Below, one piece after another: positions 31,909 to 39,762 of a stretch of 64,000 nt of DNA. The notes under the pieces are model-generated. The model saw only the letters and a list, made by a program, of their open reading frames with translations, did no database searches and was not told the origin of the DNA. The translations under genes and the position numbers were made by a program. Source of the DNA: JAGZHZ01 sp963929865 (lineage in GTDB: Bacteria; Bacillota; Clostridia; Lachnospirales; Lachnospiraceae); contig CAWVKK010000065.1 of assembly GCA_963929865.1 (NCBI GenBank), positions 62,001 through 126,000 on the forward strand, written 5' to 3'. Numbering within the stretch: the stretch's first letter is position 1; every line of letters begins with the position of its first letter.

Positions 31909-33507
31909 TTACCATCCCAGCAGTTTCTTCCAAAATGGCTTTTTATTCTTTTGTTTTTTGTGCCAGGCACGCTCGTCAAGCACCGTCACTCTGATTTCCT
32001 CACGGATTGTTTTCCTGCGGTTTTCCAGTGCAATCGTAGTCTCTCCGATCCCTGTGCCTTTGAGCAGATTTCCCGTCACATTCGCAATACTCATATCCTC
32101 GCTGCTGATTTCCACTTCACTGTCTATACAGTCAGCCGGCTCAAAGCTGTATAAAAGTTCTGCCGTGGTTCCGTACATCATGCATATCTCTTTTGTCTCC
32201 GCTTCAATTTTTGCCATATATGGCTTTACCGTACACTGGCATCTGGCGCTGACCCGTTCTGCGATGCAGTAAAGCATACATTCACCGGACTTTACGCCAG
32301 TCACCATGCCGTTTTTATCTATATGTGCAGTCTCACTGTCATCAGACTCCCACTCTATCGCACGGACATTGTCTGCGTCTGCGGGATAATACGTATATTC
32401 CATCTGCCACGTATCGCCCTCGCCGAGGACAATCTCAGCGTCATCTAAGTAAATTTTTGTTATTCTATTGCGGGCTACCACCTCAAACTCCTTCGACGCG
32501 CAGGGATTGTTTTCCCCCTCTCTGAAGATCAGAAGCATCGTTTTGCCTTCTTTTAATCCGTCAACCTGAAAACCGTTGCAGGAAATAATCCCCGGCACAC
32601 TGTAGTCAAAGTGAAGTCTATTCACATCGATCATCCGGTCTGGCATATCCGACCGAAACGAAATGCGGCAGCTTTTTCCAAGCTCCACGGTCTGCGATGT
32701 AGTCTCCGGAATAACGGCAGGGTAAATACTCTGCAGCGCTGCCAATTTTTCCGTATACCGGTTCTGTACGGTTTGCGGCAGATGTCTGAGGGCTGCCTGG
32801 AATGCTGCCGGCAAAGGTCCTAACAGGAAACAGGAAAATACTGCGTCAAAAAAGTCTTCTTCCGACGATCTGTAGCAGAAAATATTTTCCTCTTTTCCCA
32901 GAAATGCAGATTCCCCGCCGATCTGTATAAAGTATCCCTTTGTGAAGCCCAAACGCTTTGCCAGTTCTCTTCCATTCTCATCTTTGCTGATGAAAAAACA
33001 TATATTGTCATCGGACGTCTCCGGCCGATAGCTCTGTTCCGGGCAGACCGTCACCTCTGTCTCACAATATGCATTGCGGATCTGCAGATCCTGAATTTCT
33101 TCTTTCAGCTTGTCCAGACCGGAGGATACCACAAAGACGGCTTTTATCTTCTTTATCGGAATGTCTTTGCAGTTGTGTTCCCGAATTATCCGGTTCAGCT
33201 CCGCCATTCTTTTCGTCAGCGGTTCGCTGCACACTAGTCCTGATGAGAGGAATCTCTCACAGTATGGGTCCTGCTCCGCAAGCTTTCTCATGATAACAAT
33301 TTCTTCGTCTCTGGAACGATAGTGCAGCCTGTATGTTCCAAAATTGCATTCCTGATGAATCGCGTCAAATATCCTGTCGCACCACTCCTCAAACGGTTTG
33401 TCCATGTACTTTTTCAGAGTACTGTAAGGAGATACTGCCCCGCCATCTATCAGAATCTGAAGATCCTGGGTGTATGGATTGTTCGTCATCTCAATTAATG
33501 TTGCCAT
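31909..33507 (-). CDS. Cytoplasmic-looking protein with bacterial Ig-like (BIG2-type) domains
   Basis: Unrecognised N-terminal half (1-265) joined to about three Ig-like beta domains (272-345, 348-428, 432-512). The middle one has the clearest BIG2 pattern: IVLGEGDTWQMEYTYYPADA, IEWESDDSETAHIDKNGMVT, GVKSGECMLYC. BIG2 domains normally decorate exported surface proteins, yet there is no signal peptide or membrane segment here, and the tail is strongly basic (WHKKQKNKKPFWKKLLGW). The N-terminal region has a possible hydrophobic-core alpha/beta stretch at 120-215. Ribosome site GGAGATAG. It sits between the charged protein and the Hsp70 gene, with 34 nt to the latter. Role unknown. Confidence 0.78.
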   Translation of the reverse strand: MATLIEMTNNPYTQDLQILIDGGAVSPYSTLKKYMDKPFEEWCDRIFDAIHQECNFGTYRLHYRSRDEEIVIMRKLAEQDPYCERFLSSGLVCSEPLTKRMAELNRIIREHNCKDIPIKKIKAVFVVSSGLDKLKEEIQDLQIRNAYCETEVTVCPEQSYRPETSDDNICFFISKDENGRELAKRLGFTKGYFIQIGGESAFLGKEENIFCYRSSEEDFFDAVFSCFLLGPLPAAFQAALRHLPQTVQNRYTEKLAALQSIYPAVIPETTSQTVELGKSCRISFRSDMPDRMIDVNRLHFDYSVPGIISCNGFQVDGLKEGKTMLLIFREGENNPCASKEFEVVARNRITKIYLDDAEIVLGEGDTWQMEYTYYPADADNVRAIEWESDDSETAHIDKNGMVTGVKSGECMLYCIAERVSARCQCTVKPYMAKIEAETKEICMMYGTTAELLYSFEPADCIDSEVEISSEDMSIANVTGNLLKGTGIGETTIALENRRKTIREEIRVTVLDERAWHKKQKNKKPFWKKLLGW

Positions 33508-33529
33508 CCGTCGCTATCTCCTTCTGTCA

Positions 33530-34096
33530 TTATCTTTCATAGTCATCATCGTCATCTATGCTTTTTGAATTTTCTATCATGTTTTTCTTTTGATTTTCAG
33601 CAGCCTTTGCTTCATTCTCACTCTTTTTCTCTATATCCTTCTGCTGAGCTTCCCCGGCTTCTTTTTTCTCATTTTCTTTCGCAGCTTTTTTTTCCTCTTC
33701 TGCCTTCCGAGCAGCAGCAATATCATCGCCCATATCCCGCTCACGCTCTCTTATGTCAGGATCGCTCTCATCGCTGTTTCCCGACTGTTCGATTTTTATT
33801 TTTGCCTTCTCTTTTTCATTCAGGGTCTCTGGGGTTTTCAGTATCTGATTTTTTAATTCTTTTTCTTTATTTTCGTCTTTATCGAGTTTCGTATCGGTCT
33901 TTTCTCCATTTTTATCCAGTTGTTTTTCCTTTCCATCCGTCTTTTCCTTCGTCTCGCCGATCTTAAAAAAATCCTTAATTCTGGATATGATGTTCTTGCT
34001 GCCTTCTTTTGCATCCCCTTTGTTTTTATCCAGCTTTTCAGGATTGCTCACACTGCTTTCGGTTTTTTCTCCTTTTTCAAAATTGCGAAATGACAT
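33530..34096 (-). CDS. Highly charged Lys/Glu-rich protein of unknown function
   Basis: 188 residues, almost entirely Lys, Glu, Asp, Asn and Gln. A low-complexity charged segment occupies about 10-105; a helical, probably coiled-coil stretch follows at 120-175 (ARKAEEEKKAAKENEKKEAG). The tail is Asp-rich (SIDDDDDYER). No domain, membrane segment or cysteine. A conserved-looking hydrophobic patch IISRIKDFFKIGE lies near residue 37. Ribosome site GGGAGAACC. Probably an intrinsically disordered linker or adaptor for the operon's other proteins (inference); it is a real gene judging by spacing of 18 and 22 nt to its neighbours. Confidence 0.75.
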   Translation of the reverse strand: MSFRNFEKGEKTESSVSNPEKLDKNKGDAKEGSKNIISRIKDFFKIGETKEKTDGKEKQLDKNGEKTDTKLDKDENKEKELKNQILKTPETLNEKEKAKIKIEQSGNSDESDPDIRERERDMGDDIAAARKAEEEKKAAKENEKKEAGEAQQKDIEKKSENEAKAAENQKKNMIENSKSIDDDDDYER

Positions 34097-34114
34097 ATTT
34101 TGGTTCTCCCTTTT

Positions 34115-37100
34115 TTAATTTTCCTGTTCCGACAAAAACATATAAATCAGGCTGAAGACATTGTCCATATTCTCGCCCATATCTCCCTTTACCGCCAGCA
34201 TATACATAAGAGCGCACCGTTTCTCATCGTCTTCCACCGAAATATACTGATCCATCGCTTTTTCCATTCTGTCTCTCCATTCGGTGATATCCCGTACAAT
34301 CTGTGTGCGGAAGTTTTCTTCTTCAGCCTCGTCTATATGATCGAGCTTGCTGTCCAGCTCTCTGGGCGAACAGATTCCTGTTGTCGGAATAATATCAAAC
34401 AGAGCGCTGCACCCGATCGTTTCCAGAAACAGATTTCCCATCATCTCAGGAGTGAGCCTTAGCGACTGTTCTTTGTATTTCCGGTACATGGAAGTAATCT
34501 CAGATAATTCGTCCCGCCTGTCCTGGGGAAGCTCGGAAGACCGAATGACATCGCTGAGTTCCCTGACCATATATTTTTCGTTTCTGATTTGCTGTACAAG
34601 CACTCTTACCAGGCAGCTTTTTGTAAAAGAATATACCCCTCGATTCTCGTACTGCAGTTCCTTTTCATATTTATGCAGATCCCATAACCCGACTTTCATC
34701 AGTACCGGCATCATCCATCCTTTTTGCATGACTGCAGCGACTCCCACGCCTAAGCGGGATAATTCCATACTCTGTTTTTTCTCCAGCGCAAGAGCGCTGC
34801 CCAGTTCTTTGCACGCTTCCTCAGACGGTGTATTCATGATAATCTTAGTCGCTGTGTTTTCGACTACGGAGCTGTCTACCGCCAGAGGCGACTGGTCTAT
34901 GATCAGAAATCCCTCTCCGTAAGTACGCATCTCTTTAATAGAGTTGCTGATCATCTCAACCGACTTGCCCACCATATTGGCTCCTTCCTGATTCTGATCC
35001 TTGTTCGTCCGTTTCAGAATATTGTGAGCCTCCTCCAGTACGGTCACATGCCGCAGACTGCTGTCATGGCTTGAGGTAAGTCCCCGTTTTCTCTGCGCTT
35101 TTCTGTATTCATTCAGCTTCATAATAAGCACGCCCATGATGAGCGCGATCGTCTCTTCTGAGCCTGCCTCACTGAGATCGATGACCGTATTCTGGTCAAA
35201 CAGAATTTCATCGCTTATGCCTTCACTTTTCTTGAATACCATTCCGTTAATTCCCATTGTCATTCCCTGTACACGGGTGAGCAGCGCTCCTTTATAATCT
35301 CCCTGAGAATCTGCGGAATAGTCTGAGCGGTTGATAATATCCGGCAGCACCTCCAGGACATCTTCAAAAATCGGATATTTCCTGCCGCTTATTCCTTCGA
35401 TCCACATAGAGTTTTGAATATCCCATCCGCACCTCTGGTACGCTTTTACCACAGAATCCTTCAAAATCGCCGGCATTGCCGCGTATAACGGCCATGAAGC
35501 ATTAAAAATCTGCAGCAGCTGTTCAATGTGGGACAAAATATGTATATTCTCCGGAAATTGGAACGGATTAATGCGGAGAAATCTATAAGTGTTGATATCC
35601 ATCGTAAAAATATTGATTCCTTTTAATCCGCCAAATATCTGCTTATACTCGCCCTTTGCCGGCTCTATAGCCAGCATCTTGATTCCGCTTTCTAAAAGTC
35701 TGTCGAGAAGATTATACGTTGCATACGATTTTCCCGATCCGGACGACCCGGTAATAAAACAGTGCGACGAGAACAGCTCTAAATCCATTTTTACGGGGCT
35801 CTCTTTCTCTTCAATCCCCATATGATAAATATTGCCAAATGAGATCGTCTTTTTGGGGACTTTATTCTCATACACTACATCACGTCCGAACTCTGCCATC
35901 TCCTGCACTGCAAGTCCGGATACAGACTTTCTCGGGAATCCCATCAGCATAGAAAGTTCCTTGCCGCTCACCATGCTTACCGGCGATACGAACTGGGACT
36001 GATACTCGTCCGATATTTGCAGCTCTGCTTTCGGATGTACCAGATGACTTACATGCTCAAATATCTGTTTGATCCTGCTGCGCATCATGCTGTTGGAGCC
36101 GTCCCAGATATTAACATGAGCCGCCTCCACAGCCGATTTTTCACCTGTCATGATTGCTTTATACGCTGTCGTCGCCTCTACCGCCTCCGCCACGTTATCG
36201 GCGAAAAAATAAGCGCAGTTTTCCCATAGACCATACGATTCCCACTGTCTGATTCTATCAATCTGCTCCTCTACATTTTTCATCAGCTCTGAGACAGATT
36301 TATTTTCAAAATTAATCGTCTTATTGTTCGATTTTCCAACTGTCTCCGTCTGCGCTGTGTTTATGCTCTTTCCTGCACTTGAGCCCACACCTTTTGAGAC
36401 GGCGTTGCTGAAAGTGGTCCCTGACGTATATGAGGATGAAGTGCTGTAGGAGGTGCTTGTGCTCGACCCCCAGTTGGAACTGAATCCATTCACAGAAATG
36501 CTGTCTCCCGAGCTGAAGCTTGTGGTATGCGTCGTTGAGCTTGAATTTGTCTGACTCATATTTTTGCTGTTTGTATTGCAGACACTTTCGTTTACAGAAT
36601 CTGTAAACGACTTTGTGACGCCTTCATTGACTGCCGTACTGCTGTTCTCTCCGTATGCGTATGTAAACTTTGCATGGGGAGACAGTGAACTAAAAAGCTG
36701 CTCATATCCATGTTTTCTGTTTATAATGGCGGAGCGGTCTAATGGAACGGACAGAAGAACCGCCATATAATTCTTATGCTGCATGGTGTTGATAAACTTT
36801 TCCATCCCCTGAACAAATTTATCCTTGTCTTTTTCGTCTCTCAGTGACGGAATCATCGAAACGGTTCCAAGTCCGTTCAGGATATCCGTTCCCTCGGAAG
36901 ATTTCTGAGCGTTTTCCATAAACGTTTCAATATCTCCGGCTGTCATTTCTTCCAGCTTCACCCCTGGAAAGTTTCCTCTCAGCATGTCTGTGATGGTCTG
37001 CCCCGCCAATACCGGATTTTCGTCTGAGCGAACTGCAAGATAAAAGCTGACGGAATTTACCTGTCCCACTATAAAAACTGCCACAGAGGCAGACACATTG

Positions 37101-37393
37101 TACATGCCGTTATACAGACTGGTCAGTTTATTCAAAATGTCTTCCTTCTCATCAAAAACAATTTTGCTTATCTTACATATGCGCAGATTTTTGATGGAGA
37201 TAATCTCGTTCCAGTTTTTTTCTTCTATAATATCTGCGCGGAAAAAATTGTCCAGATATCCTCTGTTGACAAACGCATCTGCTATCTGAAATCCCCTTTC
37301 AAGCTTTTCCTTATATTGTATCCTAGCAATCTCTTCTTTGATTTCTATCTGTTCCAGCTCATACGGAGATATTTTTTCAACAGTTGTATTCAT
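34115..37393 (-). CDS. HerA/VirD4-like (DUF87-type) P-loop ATPase with Ser/Thr-rich insert
   Basis: 1092 residues from MNTTVEKISPYELEQ; a start at 37402 or 37411 is also open. Residues 1-250 form a novel N-terminal domain. About 251-362 is an extreme Ser/Thr/Asn-rich low-complexity stretch. 370-500 is helical. The HerA/FtsK-type motor spans about 515-930, with Walker A ITGSSGSGKSYATYNLL (GSSGSGKS 549-556), EPAKGEYK, and Walker B VTVLEEAHNILKR (783-790). A sensor-like FLIIDQSPLAVD follows. The C-terminal 150 residues are helical. Such ATPases pump DNA or protein and partner with nucleases or secretion parts; none is adjacent here. It is the first gene of the five-gene operon. No signal peptide or clear transmembrane segment. 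Confidence 0.88.
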   Translation of the reverse strand: MNTTVEKISPYELEQIEIKEEIARIQYKEKLERGFQIADAFVNRGYLDNFFRADIIEEKNWNEIISIKNLRICKISKIVFDEKEDILNKLTSLYNGMYNVSASVAVFIVGQVNSVSFYLAVRSDENPVLAGQTITDMLRGNFPGVKLEEMTAGDIETFMENAQKSSEGTDILNGLGTVSMIPSLRDEKDKDKFVQGMEKFINTMQHKNYMAVLLSVPLDRSAIINRKHGYEQLFSSLSPHAKFTYAYGENSSTAVNEGVTKSFTDSVNESVCNTNSKNMSQTNSSSTTHTTSFSSGDSISVNGFSSNWGSSTSTSYSTSSSYTSGTTFSNAVSKGVGSSAGKSINTAQTETVGKSNNKTINFENKSVSELMKNVEEQIDRIRQWESYGLWENCAYFFADNVAEAVEATTAYKAIMTGEKSAVEAAHVNIWDGSNSMMRSRIKQIFEHVSHLVHPKAELQISDEYQSQFVSPVSMVSGKELSMLMGFPRKSVSGLAVQEMAEFGRDVVYENKVPKKTISFGNIYHMGIEEKESPVKMDLELFSSHCFITGSSGSGKSYATYNLLDRLLESGIKMLAIEPAKGEYKQIFGGLKGINIFTMDINTYRFLRINPFQFPENIHILSHIEQLLQIFNASWPLYAAMPAILKDSVVKAYQRCGWDIQNSMWIEGISGRKYPIFEDVLEVLPDIINRSDYSADSQGDYKGALLTRVQGMTMGINGMVFKKSEGISDEILFDQNTVIDLSEAGSEETIALIMGVLIMKLNEYRKAQRKRGLTSSHDSSLRHVTVLEEAHNILKRTNKDQNQEGANMVGKSVEMISNSIKEMRTYGEGFLIIDQSPLAVDSSVVENTATKIIMNTPSEEACKELGSALALEKKQSMELSRLGVGVAAVMQKGWMMPVLMKVGLWDLHKYEKELQYENRGVYSFTKSCLVRVLVQQIRNEKYMVRELSDVIRSSELPQDRRDELSEITSMYRKYKEQSLRLTPEMMGNLFLETIGCSALFDIIPTTGICSPRELDSKLDHIDEAEEENFRTQIVRDITEWRDRMEKAMDQYISVEDDEKRCALMYMLAVKGDMGENMDNVFSLIYMFLSEQEN

Positions 37394-37694
37394 AATATTC
37401 ATCCCCCCCATTTCTGTACAAATGAATGATCGCCATTCTATAATCTGATATGTTTTTTACTGGAAAATATTGTTTTCATTATATCTCTGTTACATATAGA
37501 TTTCTATAATCAGTGCATATATAACCGAATATATGTAATAATATGCTGCCTTTCTTATCGTGAAATTTTCTTCTGTTTTTTGGATGAAGCTCTTTGCAAA
37601 AAAATAACGCCCGCATTTTCTGTCGGCGCTGTCCTTGCAATATTGATTTCAGGCGCAGCATGCGGCGCGGAGCTGAAAAGTCGAAATTTCTTTC
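37394..37694. other. Intergenic region between HerA operon and tRNA-Pro
   Basis: About 300 bases, AT-rich near the operon. A candidate minus-strand promoter is TAGAAA (37506-37501), 17-bp spacer, TATAAT (37483-37478); the -35 is poor. A Gly-rich ribosome site precedes the ATPase gene. 37580-37690 holds GC-rich sequence with no gene that has a ribosome site. No att-like direct repeat of the tRNA 3' end is seen. Confidence 0.4.
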
Positions 37695-37722
37695 TTGATT
37701 TTTTATTTTTTTATGATATAAT
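37695..37722 (+). promoter_or_regulatory. Promoter of tRNA-Pro
   Basis: Plus strand TTGATT (37695-37700), 16-bp spacer, TATAAT (37717-37722), ending 9 nt before the mature tRNA. Confidence 0.75.
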
Positions 37723-37731
37723 AAATTCCAT

Positions 37732-37805
37732 CGGAGTGTGGCGTAGCTTGGTAGCGCGTACGGCTGGGGGCCGTGAGGTCGCAGGTTCAAATCCTGTCAC
37801 TCCGA
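37732..37805 (+). tRNA. tRNA-Pro (anticodon GGG)
   Basis: 74-nt cloverleaf: acceptor CGGAGTG/CACTCCG with discriminator A, D arm GCG-TAGCTTGGTA-GCGC, anticodon stem TACGG/CCGTG with loop CTGGGGG (anticodon GGG), T arm GCAGG-TTCAAAT-CCTGT. No encoded CCA. A T-run starts directly after it (37806). Single tRNA, between the HerA operon and pepT. Confidence 0.95.
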
Positions 37806-37831
37806 TTTTTTTCTTTTCAGCGATGGTCCAT

Positions 37832-37883
37832 AAAAAATGGGCAGTCGCTTCTTTTTTGTCTTAAAAAACAAGCGCCCGCCCAT
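37832..37883 (-). terminator. Terminator after pepT
   Basis: Minus strand ATGGGC plus CGCTT (37883-37870 region) pairs with AAGCG plus GCCCAT (to 37837), with an A/T-rich loop, followed by TTTTT. It separates pepT from the convergent tRNA gene. Confidence 0.8.
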
Positions 37884-37889
37884 CCTCTT

Positions 37890-39158
37890 TTATTTTCGTG
37901 TGCTGTTTGCGTCCGTTCCCTCTATGGATCTTTTCTTTTCTCTGTCCGCATACATTTTTATGATTTCCAAAATCGATTTGACGGCCAGGTCCATTCCTTC
38001 CACTGTGATATGTTCATAGGGACCGTGGAACGCATATCCCCCTGTTCCAAGGTTCGGACACGGCAGTCCCATAAAGGAGAGACGCGCTCCGTCTGTGCCC
38101 CCTCTTATCGGCACGGTCACCGGCTCCATCCCCGCCTTTCTCACCGCTTCCTTAGCGCAGTCGATCAGGTGCATACACGGCTCGATTTTTTCCTTCATAT
38201 TGCGGTACTGCTCTTTGATCGTCACCTTTACGGTTCCCTCTGCGTATTTTTCGTTGAGCACCTTTTCTATGTGGCGCATCGTCTCCTGTCTGCACAGAAA
38301 CATCTGCGCGCTGTGATCGCGGATGATATACTTTAAAACGGCATGGCTGACGTCGCCTTCCATGCTGCACAGGTGGAAAAATCCCTCATACCCCTCCGTA
38401 TCCTTCGGGGTGTCGGCTGCCGGCAGCATCTGGTTAAATTCCATTGCGACCAGCGCCGCGTTGATCATCGTACCCTTGCTGCTTCCCGGATGTACATTTG
38501 ATCCGGTCACTTCCACAACGGCTCCGGCAGCATTAAAGTTTTCATACTCGATTTCATTTTCCGCGCCTCCGTCCACTGTGTACGCAAAATCCGCCCCGAA
38601 TTTTTTCACGTCAAATCCGTCCGTCCCTCGGCCGACTTCCTCGTCCGGCGTAAAGGCAATCTTGACCGTTCCGTGCGGAATTTTTTCCTGAATCAGCCGC
38701 TCGCACACCGTCATAATCTCTGCAATCCCTGCTTTGTCATCAGCTCCAAGCAGCGTCGTCCCGTCGGTCGTAATCAGGGTTCTCCCAGCAAGCGAAGGCA
38801 GGTGCGGAAAGTTCGCCGCAGACAGCGTCCTCCTTCCGTCCCCCAGCCTGACGTCTTTTCCATCGTACTGTTCGATAATCTGCGGTTTTACATGGTCTCC
38901 CGGAAAATCCGGCGACGTGTCCATATGCGCAATCAGCCCCAGAACCGTTCTGTCTTCGTATCCCTCTGACGCCGGAACCGTGCCGTATACATAGCATCTC
39001 TCGTCTGCGTGGGCGTCAGCGATCCCCAGCTCCCGCATCTCTTTTACCAGCATCCCTGCGAGCTGAAACTGGCTCTCAGTGCTTGGCAGCGTCTCCTTTT
39101 CCTCCTCGCTCGCCGTGTTGATTTTGACATAATTCAGCAGTCTCTCATATGCTCTCAT
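37890..39158 (-). CDS. pepT: Peptidase T (tripeptidase)
   Basis: Di-zinc M20 aminotripeptidase. The 422-residue protein from MRAYERLLNYV has the metal ligands in LIAHMDTSPDFPGDHVKPQ, LLGADDKAGIAEIM and FTPDEEVGRGTDGFDVKKFG. The lid/dimer motif is GSNVHPGSSKGTMINA, and the last ligand is in GGYAFHGPYEH. A start three codons upstream (MIT) is equally open. It acts in cytoplasmic peptide breakdown. Single gene with its own terminator. Confidence 0.95.
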   Translation of the reverse strand: MRAYERLLNYVKINTASEEEKETLPSTESQFQLAGMLVKEMRELGIADAHADERCYVYGTVPASEGYEDRTVLGLIAHMDTSPDFPGDHVKPQIIEQYDGKDVRLGDGRRTLSAANFPHLPSLAGRTLITTDGTTLLGADDKAGIAEIMTVCERLIQEKIPHGTVKIAFTPDEEVGRGTDGFDVKKFGADFAYTVDGGAENEIEYENFNAAGAVVEVTGSNVHPGSSKGTMINAALVAMEFNQMLPAADTPKDTEGYEGFFHLCSMEGDVSHAVLKYIIRDHSAQMFLCRQETMRHIEKVLNEKYAEGTVKVTIKEQYRNMKEKIEPCMHLIDCAKEAVRKAGMEPVTVPIRGGTDGARLSFMGLPCPNLGTGGYAFHGPYEHITVEGMDLAVKSILEIIKMYADREKKRSIEGTDANSTRK

Positions 39159-39201
39159 CGTAATCATTCTCTCCCTTTCTCCGTTTTTTTGCGCGCTCTG
39201 A

Positions 39202-39239
39202 AAATAGAAAAGGACGGTCAAAATTGTCCATCCTTTTCT
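39202..39239 (-). terminator. Terminator after leuD
   Basis: Minus strand AGAAAAGGATGGACAA pairs with TTGACCGTCCTTTTCT (39239-39206) with one mismatch, followed by ATTTTC. It ends the leuCD operon. Confidence 0.75.
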
Positions 39240-39257
39240 TTGTATCTGCCGCTTGCT

Positions 39258-39743
39258 TTATTTATTATTGATATAATTAATCAGACCCTCTGCCTGAATA
39301 ATTTTCTGCATAAACTCCGGAAAAGCCTGCCCCTTAAACTGTGTTCCCTTCGTTCTGTTGTAGATGATGCCGGTGTCGAAATCGACCTCTACCTCATCGC
39401 CGTTTTCGATCCCTTTTGCAGCCTCCTTGCATTCGATGATCGGCAGTCCGATGTTGATCGCATTGCGGTAAAAAATTCTCGCGAATGTCTCGGCGATGAC
39501 GCAGCTGACGCCGGACGCCTTGATGGCAATCGGCGCGTGTTCTCTCGAAGAGCCGCATCCAAAATTTTTTTCCGCGACGATGATATCGCCCTTTTTCACA
39601 CGTTTGACAAAGTCCTTGTCAATATCTTCCATGCAGTGAGTTGCAAGCTCCGCCGGGTCGGAAGAGTTCAAATATCTGGCCGGAATAATCACATCCGTAT
39701 CTACATTGTCTCCATATTTAAAAACCAAGCCTTTTGCTTTCAT
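39258..39743 (-). CDS. leuD: 3-isopropylmalate dehydratase small subunit
   Basis: Small swivel-domain subunit of isopropylmalate isomerase. The 161-residue chain has YGDNVDTDVIIPARYL, VAEKNFGCGSSREHAP and the ARIFYRNAINIGLP motif of the archaeal/clostridial-type LeuD, which suits the two-subunit enzyme with the 420-residue LeuC. Starts after AGGAGGACC, 19 nt after the leuC stop. leuB does not follow; pepT does. Confidence 0.96.
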   Translation of the reverse strand: MKAKGLVFKYGDNVDTDVIIPARYLNSSDPAELATHCMEDIDKDFVKRVKKGDIIVAEKNFGCGSSREHAPIAIKASGVSCVIAETFARIFYRNAINIGLPIIECKEAAKGIENGDEVEVDFDTGIIYNRTKGTQFKGQAFPEFMQKIIQAEGLINYINNK

Positions 39744-39762
39744 GATCTGGTCCTCCTAGTGT

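Noticed and set aside
30819..31994. 391-codon frame antisense to the Hsp70 gene.
   Set aside because: Antisense to invariant Hsp70 motifs; composition is that of a shadow frame.
37732..37805. tRNA-Pro as an integration site for the adjacent HerA-Hsp70 block.
   Set aside because: Elements usually enter at the tRNA 3' end, which points away from the block toward pepT. No integrase and no repeated copy of the tRNA 3' end is seen.
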